Notes under the pieces: model-generated | Databases searched by the model: none | Told to the model about the DNA's origin: nothing | Seen by the model: only the letters and a program-made list of their open reading frames with translations | Shown here: in pieces, positions 52,712-60,343 of the stretch | Layout of the letters: every line of letters starts with the position of its first letter | Numbering within the stretch: the first letter of the stretch is position 1 | Source of the DNA: CAWBOY01 sp963790585 | Lineage (GTDB): Bacteria > Planctomycetota > Planctomycetia > Gemmatales > Gemmataceae | Assembly (NCBI GenBank): GCA_963790585.1 | Contig: CAWBOY010000004.1 | Location: forward strand, 806,001-870,000 | DNA: 64,000 nt | Reading direction: 5' to 3' | Position numbers and translations under genes: made by a program

Positions 52712-55540
52712 ATGAAGCCCTGGCGGGAAGTGGCGATTCCACACAGCGACGTTCTGAAGGGCACCTTCCTTCAATCCGAATTCGCGGCGGACATCTCCGC
52801 CGTGCATTCCGGAAACGCGCCGGCCGAGTATCAGGACGCCAAGGCGTTCTTCGAGCGAACCTATATCACGGAAGGGATGCGCCTCCTCCTCACCCAAGTC
52901 GTTCAACGGCTGAGCGGCAAGGGCGGGGAACCGGTAATACAACTGCAAACCGCATTCGGCGGCGGCAAGACACACACAATGCTAGCCGTGTTGCACCTCG
53001 CCTCGCGGAAGTGCCCGCTATCGGACTTGCAGGGTATTCCGTCGCTCATCGAGAAAGCCGGGTTGATGGATGTTCCGCAAGCCCGCGTTGCGGTCATCGA
53101 CGGGAACGCTCACGCGCCAGGGCAACCCTGGAAACACGGCAAAACGACGGTCAAGACGCTGTGGGGCGAACTCGCATGGCAACTCGGCGGGACCGAAGGC
53201 CTCGCCCTCGTGAAGGAAGCCGATGCGAACGGGACGTCGCCGGGCAAAGACGTCCTCCGGCAACTGCTCGAAGCCTACGCCCCATGTATCGTGCTGATGG
53301 ACGAATTGGTTGCCTACATCCGCCAGTTCGTGGAAGGCGCTCCGCTCTCGGGCGGCAGCTATGACAGCAACCTTTCGTTCCTGCAAGCCCTGACGGAAGC
53401 GGCCAAGCAGGTGCCGACGGCGGTCGTCCTTGCCAGCTTGCCCGAATCTGAAGTCGAAGCCGGGAGCGCTCGGGGATTGGGTGCGCTGAAGGCGTTGGAG
53501 AAGACGTTCGGGCGGGTGCATGCCCTCTGGAAGCCCGTTGCCACTGAAGAGGCCTTTGAGATTGTGCGGCGCCGGCTGTTTGAGACCATCAAGGACCTTC
53601 CGGCCCGCGACGCCGTGTGCCAGGCCTTCGCGGACGCCTACATTGCGGAAGGGGCAAAGCTCCCGAGCGAGACCCAAGAGGGCCGATACTTTGACCGGCT
53701 CACACAAGCCTATCCGATTCATCCCGAGGTCTTCGACCGTCTCTATGAGGACTGGACGACCGTCGAAGGATTCCAGCGGACGCGTGGCGTGCTCAAGCTG
53801 ATGGCGAAGGTCATCTCACGCCTCTGGAAGGCGGACAACAAGGACTTCCTCATCCTGCCCGGAAGTATTCCACTCGCGGACGGCGATGTTAGGAACGAAC
53901 TTCTCTATCACCTTTCGCCAGGCTGGGACCCGGTCATTGAGGGCGACATCGATGGCGATCGGGCCGAGACCACTGAGCTAGAAGGCAAGGAACCTCGGTT
54001 CGGACAGGTTAATGCAGCTCGCCGAGTGGCGCGGACACTCTTCCTCGGAACCGCTCCGTCCAGCGTGGCGGCTAAGCCCGGAACTCGCGGCCTTGACCGG
54101 GGACGCGTTCTCCTCGGATGCCTGCAACCGGGTCAGACAACTGCCGTGTATGCCGACGTGCTTGGGCGACTGGCGGACCGCCTTCATTATCTCAACAGCT
54201 CCGGAGAAAAGACGGCCGATTCAACGCGGTTCTGGTTCGACACACGGGCTAACCTCCGGCGGGAGATGGAAGACCGGAAGAACCGCTTCGACCTCAAGTC
54301 CGACGTACGGAAGAAAATCGAAGAAGTGGTAAAGAAGCTCTTCGCCAACGTTTCGCCCTTCGAGGGCGTTCACGTCTTCACGCCACACGCGGACGTCCCC
54401 GATGATAGTGCCTTGCGGCTCGTCGTGATGGCTCCGGAGCAAACGTTTCTGAAGGATGACCCACGCACCGCTAACTTAGCGGTTATCGAATGTCTGAGGA
54501 TGCACGGCAACCAACCTCGACACCGGGCGAACCGACTTCTCTTTCTGGCGGCGGACAGCACGGTCTTGAGCCGGCTACGGGACGCAACTCGTGTGGCCCT
54601 CGCCTGGGGAAGCATCGTCGAAGACGTGGACGAAGGGCGTCTGAACATTGACCAGATTCAGCGGAAGCAAGCCGAAAAGGAATCGCAAGCGGCCAACGCG
54701 GTCCTTCCGCGCGCAGCCCGCGAGTGCTTCAAGTGGCTTCTTTGCCCGGTTCAGGATGACCCGACGGCTTCAAAGCCGACCATCGAATCCTTTCCGCTGA
54801 ACACAACGAGTGGCAGCGCATCGGGGGAACTCGAACGGGTATGCCGAGAGAACGAACTGGTCATTGACGTATGGTCGCCAATTCACCTGCGGGCAAAGCT
54901 GAAAGAACTTTACTGGAAGCCGGGCAAGCCGACGATCGGTGCCGTGGCGTTCTGGGATGACTCCACAAAGTACCTCTATCTTCCTCGGCTAAAGTCACGC
55001 GAAGTCCTTGCCTCAGTTGTCCGCGCCGGTGCTGCGAGCAAGGATTTCTTCGGAACGGCCTACGGCCACTCTGACGGTGAGTATGACGGCTTTGCCTTCG
55101 GGGATGGGAACATCTCTTTCAACGATACGCTGCTGCTCATCGAACCGGAAGCAGCCACACAATATGTCATCGAACAAAAGAAGCTCACCGTCGTCGTACC
55201 TGCCGAATCCGGCGGGCTGCCCGCAGAGACATCTTCAGTCACAGGTGGCCCCGCTGGCGTGATCACACCGGGCAAGGTGCCTATAGGCGGCGGTCCTATC
55301 ACCGCACCGAAGGCGAAGTCGTTCCGTGGAAGTGTTGAAGTGAGCGCCTCACTCGCGAAGTCAAAGCTCAACACAATCGCCGAGGAAGTAATCAAGCTCC
55401 TCGACTCGGACCCGAACGCGACCATTCGCGTGACGCTCGAGATCGACGCGGACTTCCTTCAGGGGGCGAGCGACACCATCAAACGAGCGGTGAGTGAGAA
55501 CGCCACGAACCTCGGATTTAAGGTCATAGACTGGGAGTGA
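52712..55540 (+). CDS. DUF499-family ATPase (defence-associated)
   Basis: The 942-residue protein has an N-terminal DVLKGTFLQSEFAADISAVH and Walker A-like LQTAFGGGKTHTMLAVLHLA near residue 78. A Walker B-like CIVLMDELVAYIRQF is near residue 200, followed by TAVVLASLPESE. Long helical segments and a C-terminal beta domain (IRVTLEIDADFLQGASDTIK) follow. DUF499 proteins pair with DUF1156 methylases and DUF3883 helicases in Hma-type loci. Its ATG overlaps the methylase stop, so expression depends on read-through of the IS-interrupted upstream gene. Confidence 0.92.
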   Translation: MKPWREVAIPHSDVLKGTFLQSEFAADISAVHSGNAPAEYQDAKAFFERTYITEGMRLLLTQVVQRLSGKGGEPVIQLQTAFGGGKTHTMLAVLHLASRKCPLSDLQGIPSLIEKAGLMDVPQARVAVIDGNAHAPGQPWKHGKTTVKTLWGELAWQLGGTEGLALVKEADANGTSPGKDVLRQLLEAYAPCIVLMDELVAYIRQFVEGAPLSGGSYDSNLSFLQALTEAAKQVPTAVVLASLPESEVEAGSARGLGALKALEKTFGRVHALWKPVATEEAFEIVRRRLFETIKDLPARDAVCQAFADAYIAEGAKLPSETQEGRYFDRLTQAYPIHPEVFDRLYEDWTTVEGFQRTRGVLKLMAKVISRLWKADNKDFLILPGSIPLADGDVRNELLYHLSPGWDPVIEGDIDGDRAETTELEGKEPRFGQVNAARRVARTLFLGTAPSSVAAKPGTRGLDRGRVLLGCLQPGQTTAVYADVLGRLADRLHYLNSSGEKTADSTRFWFDTRANLRREMEDRKNRFDLKSDVRKKIEEVVKKLFANVSPFEGVHVFTPHADVPDDSALRLVVMAPEQTFLKDDPRTANLAVIECLRMHGNQPRHRANRLLFLAADSTVLSRLRDATRVALAWGSIVEDVDEGRLNIDQIQRKQAEKESQAANAVLPRAARECFKWLLCPVQDDPTASKPTIESFPLNTTSGSASGELERVCRENELVIDVWSPIHLRAKLKELYWKPGKPTIGAVAFWDDSTKYLYLPRLKSREVLASVVRAGAASKDFFGTAYGHSDGEYDGFAFGDGNISFNDTLLLIEPEAATQYVIEQKKLTVVVPAESGGLPAETSSVTGGPAGVITPGKVPIGGGPITAPKAKSFRGSVEVSASLAKSKLNTIAEEVIKLLDSDPNATIRVTLEIDADFLQGASDTIKRAVSENATNLGFKVIDWE

Positions 55541-55789
55541 CGGACTGTGGACATAGGTTCCGAGGGAACGAGAGGGCACAGGGAATAAATCGCACGCCTT
55601 CGCGAATAAGGGCTGCAACTGTCAGGTGTGCGCAAAAAGCTCAAACATGTTTAAGCTATCTGCGCACCCTTTCGTTGCCGCACGGCGAATGGCTCAGCCA
55701 GAAAGATCTTGCGGGTGTCGTTAAACTTGATGAGAAGAGCCGGCAGACGGTGGCTGCCCTGTCTTGCTGATGAAGAATCAGCCGTGGAC

Positions 55790-55981
55790 TGTCAGCAGCG
55801 TTTTAGAATGAGGCCAGTTTTGCGCTTAAGTTGCCCGTGAGCAACCGTTCGGGGGAGCATTCGTTTCGCCGCAAACTCCCTCAGCTTCAGGCGAAGGGAG
55901 TTTGCGGCGAAACGAATGCTGTACAGAAACACAGCGGGCCGGTTTGCGCAAAAGTGGTACTGTTTCAAAACGCGATCAACA
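55790..55981. mobile_element. IS21-derived MITE (192 bp) with 7-bp target duplication
   Basis: The ends are TGTCAGCAGCGTTTTAGAAT and, inverted, TGTTGATCGCGTTTTGAAAC. The second matches the IS21-type end at 63576 over 17 bases. CGTGGAC flanks it directly on both sides (55783-55789, 55982-55988). Inside is a perfect 26-bp hairpin (55856-55881 with 55895-55920). It has no coding capacity. The surrounding interval 55541-56265 otherwise holds a short open stretch (55650-55770) with no recognisable product. Confidence 0.88.
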
Positions 55982-56198
55982 CGTGGACTCCGTTCTGCGT
56001 AAATTCTTGTTGCCCCCACCCATCAGCGCGATACCATACTCCCGTCCCGCTATGATTCTGCTTCCGGTGACTGGGCGACGCCGAGGAGGGAACATGGCGA
56101 GATTTTTGCAGGATGCAGGTCTGTACACAAGGACATGATCTCCTAGGTGAGTTTTTGTGCAGGCACGGAGGTTTTTGTGCAAGTTCGTCGGAAAGCTC

Positions 56199-56227
56199 TT
56201 GACAAGCATCTGGTCTGGTAAGATAAC
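56199..56227 (+). promoter_or_regulatory. Sigma-70-type promoter for the 56.3-59.3 kb operon
   Basis: TTGACA at 56199-56204, 17 bases, then GATAAC at 56222-56227; the first start codon is 39 bases further on. The direct repeats GTTTTTGTGCA just upstream (56150-56180) may be regulator sites. Confidence 0.5.
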
Positions 56228-56265
56228 CTGACTTACCTTAACCCCACAGAGTGGATCTTAATTGC

Positions 56266-56721
56266 ATGGCAAGCCGTAAACCTTCCAGGAAGGTTGGCGT
56301 TCCCCCACCTTACGCACTTGCGATGGTGGTCTGCGACGCTATCTGGAGAGATCCAGCCACATCGAAGCACACGATTCTTGGGAGTTTTTCGAGTATTGTT
56401 GTCGGGGTCTTCCCGCATGTTCAGCCGCTCCTTGCTGTCTACGCCGTGTTGACTGACGGCCGCGGCAAGGTTAAGATTAAGTTTCAGATTATTGATGCCG
56501 AAGAAGAAAACGAGCCGATAAGCATCATTGAGCAAGAGACAGAGTTTCCAGACCCGCGTGCAATGCTGGAGCTAGCTTTGCATATCTCCAATGTCCAGTT
56601 TCCAAAAGCCGGCGAATATAGACTGCAGTTGTTTGCTGGCGGAGAATTTGTTCTTGAACGCCGACTGATGGTTATTCAACTTCAAGCCCATCCTCAGCAA
56701 CCAGAAAACGAGGGGGATTAA
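56266..56721 (+). CDS. DUF6941-like protein
   Basis: ATG 56266 (MASRKPSRKVGVPPPYALAM) is preferred over 56251. The 151-residue beta-rich protein has VVCDAIWRDPATSKHTILGS, PLLAVYAVLTDGRGKVKIKF and QFPKAGEYRLQLFAGGEFVL. This is the pattern of DUF6941-type proteins, small beta-sandwich proteins of unknown role. It is the first gene of a five-gene operon. Confidence 0.65.
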   Translation: MASRKPSRKVGVPPPYALAMVVCDAIWRDPATSKHTILGSFSSIVVGVFPHVQPLLAVYAVLTDGRGKVKIKFQIIDAEEENEPISIIEQETEFPDPRAMLELALHISNVQFPKAGEYRLQLFAGGEFVLERRLMVIQLQAHPQQPENEGD

Positions 56722-56951
56722 TGAACATTTCTGATAATAACGTGCGAACAGAGCCTGGCATTGGTATCGAAATTGGAAATGAAGAGATTCCTTCCACGAA
56801 GACTACCTTAGTCATAACAGGGACCAATACGCTTTCCTTTGAAAATGTGAAGCATCTTCTGTCTGATAAACCATTACGGCGTCCAAGCCGCGTCCGGCCA
56901 ATTGACAATCAGAGGCAAACAAAGAAGAAGCGTCGCGACAGAAAGTCTTAA
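56721..56951 (+). CDS. Small basic hypothetical protein
   Basis: The 76-residue product starts at an overlapping TAATG with GGGGGA upstream. The N-terminal half is neutral (GIGIEIGNEEIPSTKTTLVI) and the C-terminus strongly basic (QRQTKKKRRDRKS), which may bind nucleic acid. No family is recognised, but coupling to the upstream gene supports expression. Confidence 0.55.
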   Translation: MNISDNNVRTEPGIGIEIGNEEIPSTKTTLVITGTNTLSFENVKHLLSDKPLRRPSRVRPIDNQRQTKKKRRDRKS

Positions 56952-57161
56952 GACAAACCAGCGTTGGTCGTTGCCGAGATACTGTCAAACGCCGGTCGAG
57001 AAGTAGGGCGCTTTCCGCGGCCTCGTCTACGACCTAAATGGCTGTACCATTGCAGAGACCGATGAACCGTTCGAATTGTAGTCTGGGGGGCTTTTTGATT
57101 CACGGCTTTGGTTGGACCAAAAAAGCCTGACCCAACCGCAGCTTTCGGCGGGAGCGACTTT

Positions 57162-57938
57162 ATGTCCCAGGGAGCACAAGCACCACCTGATCCTGAGGTG
57201 TGGAAGGTCCAGAATCTGCGGCTCATCGCCTTCCCTCGGGAGCCGCTGTTCGTTGTGAAGCAGAATTGGTGGAAGGAACTTACCGGCGACGAGCCAGAGA
57301 GCGTTCTCGAGAAGCGACAGAAGCAGGAGAGAGAGGAGAGCGGTACCTTCCAAGGATCTGTGCTCACGCTGAACTTCGAACACAAACGCATTCAATGGAC
57401 GGTATCCCCCCAGCTCGAAATCGAGAACTTGCCTGGCGTACAGGCTCCGCCGGTCCTCGGGTCGTTCATGGAGATGCAAACTGGGTTCCGGGACCTGATG
57501 GAGCAATGGCTCCTGGGCTGCCCGCCTATCCACCGTCTGGCCTTTACCGCGAGCTTACTTCAGTCCGTCCCAGATCAGCCAGCCGGATATAGGATTCTCG
57601 ATCGATACCTGCGGTGGGTAGACCTCGACCCGCTATCTTCGGAGTTTCTCTACAGGATTAACAGACGGGCGCGTTCCGCAGTTGTTGAGGGGATGGGCAT
57701 CAACCGGTTGTCCACCTGGTTTGTGGGAAAGCTCGCAGTTTTCGTACGGGTCGTCGAGGGCGGCTACTCTGAACCACAGGTGCAACAACCGGAGACGTTC
57801 GCCGGTGCCTTGGAATTGGATATCAACACCGCTCCAGAGTTTCCGGGGCTTCTCCCCCAAGCAGACTTGCCGCGCATTTTTGTGGAGCTGGTTAATGCTG
57901 GTGTCGAAATCGCAAGACAGGGGGATCAACGCCCATGA
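57162..57938 (+). CDS. Hypothetical protein, TIGR04255-like layout
   Basis: ATG 57162 (MSQGAQAPPDPEVWKVQNLR) is chosen for its GCGGGAG site. The 258-residue protein has FMEMQTGFRDLMEQWLLGCP, IHRLAFTASLLQSVPDQPAG and DPLSSEFLYRINRRARSAVV. The order of an alpha/beta N-domain then a helical domain recalls TIGR04255 proteins, but identity is weak. It overlaps the next gene by ATGA. Confidence 0.55.
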   Translation: MSQGAQAPPDPEVWKVQNLRLIAFPREPLFVVKQNWWKELTGDEPESVLEKRQKQEREESGTFQGSVLTLNFEHKRIQWTVSPQLEIENLPGVQAPPVLGSFMEMQTGFRDLMEQWLLGCPPIHRLAFTASLLQSVPDQPAGYRILDRYLRWVDLDPLSSEFLYRINRRARSAVVEGMGINRLSTWFVGKLAVFVRVVEGGYSEPQVQQPETFAGALELDINTAPEFPGLLPQADLPRIFVELVNAGVEIARQGDQRP

Positions 57939-58579
57939 GAGGCGCTTACTCCCAAACTAGTTGTTTCTTCGGGGACGACGCCTCCGTGATGGGCGACTTC
58001 GATAGTGATTTGTCCGTCCCAAAGAGCTGTTATACCTCCCTTGATGGTTTGAATTGCGTCGTCCTAGTCCCATATTCCAACGATGCGACGATCGGGATGA
58101 CAACCAACTTCCGTACCCAACTCGGCCCAAAATTCGTTGCGTCAAGTGCATCGGTGATCGAGTTCTACGAAAGTCAGTTGCCGTCCTTCAAGGGTCTCGT
58201 CCTCGTACGAAAAAGGGAACTGAATGTGGCCGTCAGTGAACCTAGCAAACTGGAGAGGACCAGGCCCTTTATCCGCTCCTTCCTGAATGAGATTTATAGT
58301 TTGTCGCAGATCGGTAACACGGACGCAGCCGGATTAAAGATTTACGACTTCCTTGACCGCCTCCTCATCGACGGTTACTTTACTGTCTGCGATGAGATTC
58401 TTAGTAAAGTAAATATCGCGAAGCTCGATACGAAGCTGATGGACTCCTTCCTTACCATCACGGCCCGTGCGAAGAAGAAGCTCCCTGCGAGGGCGGCCTT
58501 GTTTAAGGAGATCGAAGCAAAGATGATCGCCTTGCGAGGACCGGAAAGGACCCGCAAAATCCTATCTGGCTTGGCATAA
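57935..58579 (+). CDS. Hypothetical protein
   Basis: The 214-residue protein, translationally coupled (ATGA) to the preceding gene, has an N-terminal alpha/beta part (CVVLVPYSNDATIGMTTNFR) and a C-terminal helical part (IYDFLDRLLIDGYFTVCDEI, RTRKILSGLA). No known family is recognised. Tight coupling suggests its product acts with those of its neighbours. Confidence 0.6.
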   Translation: MRGAYSQTSCFFGDDASVMGDFDSDLSVPKSCYTSLDGLNCVVLVPYSNDATIGMTTNFRTQLGPKFVASSASVIEFYESQLPSFKGLVLVRKRELNVAVSEPSKLERTRPFIRSFLNEIYSLSQIGNTDAAGLKIYDFLDRLLIDGYFTVCDEILSKVNIAKLDTKLMDSFLTITARAKKKLPARAALFKEIEAKMIALRGPERTRKILSGLA

Positions 58580-58587
58580 CACCTACG

Positions 58588-59271
58588 ATGCAAATTGACC
58601 GATTCCGTCGGCCAACCGATCCCGAGTTGGCGATATTCATAATGCGGACTGAGGATGGTACGCACACGGGTATACTTTTCCGTGTGAATGGTGTCCTATT
58701 CATACAGGACGTTATGTGGCATGAAAGGTTTCGCAGTGCGCCGTGCCCGCCAGGAAAAGTTCCACACTTCGTCACGCTGGCGCTTGAACCGGAGCAAGAG
58801 CATCGAGTCCGCATGATGTGCCACTTAATCCATGACAGACAGAACGGAAGGGGATCGTCGTCAGAATATAAAATCCCATATGCATTCCGATTCGGAAATG
58901 ACCGTTTTGATCTCCAGACGGCCGAGTTCAGGCTGGAGGACGGCTTGGGCCTGAGCTGTTCGACTTTCGTGCTCACCCTATTCAATTCGGTACACCTGCC
59001 TCTCGTGGACCTCACTGGATGGCCGAACCGAGAAGACGATATAACGAGGCATCGGTCCCTCCTTGAAAAAATGCGCAACGGCATACCTAGAAGCAACATC
59101 CCACCTGCCCCGCCTGAACACGTTGACCGAGTCGCAGCAGAGGTTGACTGCATCAGAGTGCGACCGGAAGAGGTGGCAGCAACGGCCCTTTACAACCACT
59201 TTCCGACTCAGTTTGTCGATCTGGCAGTAGGTGGCACTTGGATTCTCTCCCAGATTCCACCTGCCGCGTAG
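58588..59271 (+). CDS. Papain-like / permuted NlpC-P60-type protein
   Basis: The 227-residue protein begins 8 bases after the previous stop. A His-containing strand (HTGILFRVNGVLFIQDVMWH) precedes a helix starting with a likely nucleophile, GLGLSCSTFVLTLFNSVHLP (Cys near residue 116). His before Cys is the order of circularly permuted NlpC/P60 (LRAT/YaeF-like) enzymes, which are peptidases, amidases or acyltransferases. It may be the effector of this operon. Confidence 0.55.
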   Translation: MQIDRFRRPTDPELAIFIMRTEDGTHTGILFRVNGVLFIQDVMWHERFRSAPCPPGKVPHFVTLALEPEQEHRVRMMCHLIHDRQNGRGSSSEYKIPYAFRFGNDRFDLQTAEFRLEDGLGLSCSTFVLTLFNSVHLPLVDLTGWPNREDDITRHRSLLEKMRNGIPRSNIPPAPPEHVDRVAAEVDCIRVRPEEVAATALYNHFPTQFVDLAVGGTWILSQIPPAA

Positions 59272-59467
59272 CAGAGACCTAAAAAATTTTGACAAAACAT
59301 TTGGATACGGCGTCCTCTTCTGAATGGAGAAACACTTACGGCCTAGCACTTCATCTCGATTCCAAGAGTACCTCAGTTGCGTCCTGGATTTGTGTTCGCT
59401 GACCGTCACGAATGGGGAGCCTTCTGATCCGCAGCGGAATCCCGCTGCCAACGGGTTTACCCAAACG

Positions 59468-59493
59468 GCCGAGAGATTCGTCTCTCGGCTTTT
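59468..59493 (+). terminator. Hairpin terminator (copy B)
   Basis: Identical to 7866-7891: GCCGAGAGA, TTCG loop, TCTCTCGGC, TTTT. Being retained in both diverged copies, it is probably part of the element and under selection. Confidence 0.75.
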
Positions 59494-59839
59494 GGCGTTT
59501 CTGCCTATCTTCTGCGTCACCTCGCACTTTTTACCCTTCTTCCCAATCTCTCTGTTTCCAACCGTGACAGACCGGGTCCGTTGGTAACCCGTCAGGTGCC
59601 AAGTCGGCGCCGTCTGAAATAGGCCAAAACTCTCGTGGTCTCGGGCGAGACTCAGAGATCGGGTTAGCCATGCGCGGTCCTGGAGTCGACAGTTCTTATC
59701 GTCGATCAAATCCAACAGTACGAATCCGGACGTTCATGCCCGCGAAAACGAGCGCGAATTGCCTTGAGGTTCCTCGCAAAACGAGGCTCAGTGTCACTCG
59801 GGTTAACGGCCACGAGACGACCAAATCGAGGAGGTCCAG

Positions 59840-60328
59840 ATGAGCGAAACGATCCACCAGCAGTTGAAGCACCTGCAACGATTGTCAGCCAAAGAGCTGC
59901 GCCAGCGCTACGGCGAGGTGTTCGGCGATGAGGCCCGGACGTGGAACCGCACCTGGTTGGTGCGACGTCTCGCCTGGCGTCTGCAATCGCTTGCCGAGGG
60001 CGGTCTTTCCGAACGCGCCAAGAAGCGGGCCGCCGAGCTGGCCAACGACGCCGACCTGCGTTTGACGCCGCCGGTAGCGCGAGTGCCCGACGTGGCGACT
60101 GTCGCGGTCGAGCGCCTCGTCGACCAAGACGATCGCCTGCCGCCACCCGGCACGATCCTGACGCGATCGTACAAGGGCTCGACCATCCGGGTGCAGGTCC
60201 TTGAGAAAGGCTTCGCCTATGAAGGCGAGCTCTACAAGTCGCTGAGCGCCGTGGCCAAGGCGGTCACGGGCAGCCACTGCAACGGCTTTCTCTTCTTCAA
60301 GTGCAACATCAAGAAAGGCAAAGCATGA
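59840..60328 (+). CDS. DUF2924 protein (element B)
   Basis: The 162-residue protein closely matches copy A throughout, with ARVPDVATVAVERLVDQDDR where A has PRMAEVATIVVERLTDQDDR. A GAGGAGGT ribosome site precedes it. Its stop overlaps an ATG at 60325, the ancestral recombinase start. Confidence 0.88.
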   Translation: MSETIHQQLKHLQRLSAKELRQRYGEVFGDEARTWNRTWLVRRLAWRLQSLAEGGLSERAKKRAAELANDADLRLTPPVARVPDVATVAVERLVDQDDRLPPPGTILTRSYKGSTIRVQVLEKGFAYEGELYKSLSAVAKAVTGSHCNGFLFFKCNIKKGKA

Positions 60329-60343
60329 ACCGCAAGCCAACCA

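Larger units (their letters stand above)
47945..52715 (+). pseudogene. DUF1156-type adenine methylase, split by IS110 insertion and one frameshift
   Basis: The 5' part (47945-48243) encodes KKLIEVALPLDAINVAAARE and [20 protein letters not shown], the DUF1156 start. The 3' part (from 50103) resumes WENTTNESVLKPAREAIRQC, then motif I HDPFAGGGTIPLEAQRLGLE. Motif IV [20 protein letters not shown] lies in a different frame after a shift near 51440-51455. Removing 48244-50102 restores EDLV-LW-ENTTN in frame. The C-terminus ends GSLFDNVEETS and overlaps the DUF499 start by ATGA. As read it is inactive. Confidence 0.92.

Noticed and set aside
42413..55540. Classical DISARM system
   Set aside because: The DrmA/DrmB-type genes and PLD DrmC are absent; the DUF1156/DUF499 pair points to the Hma-like group instead.
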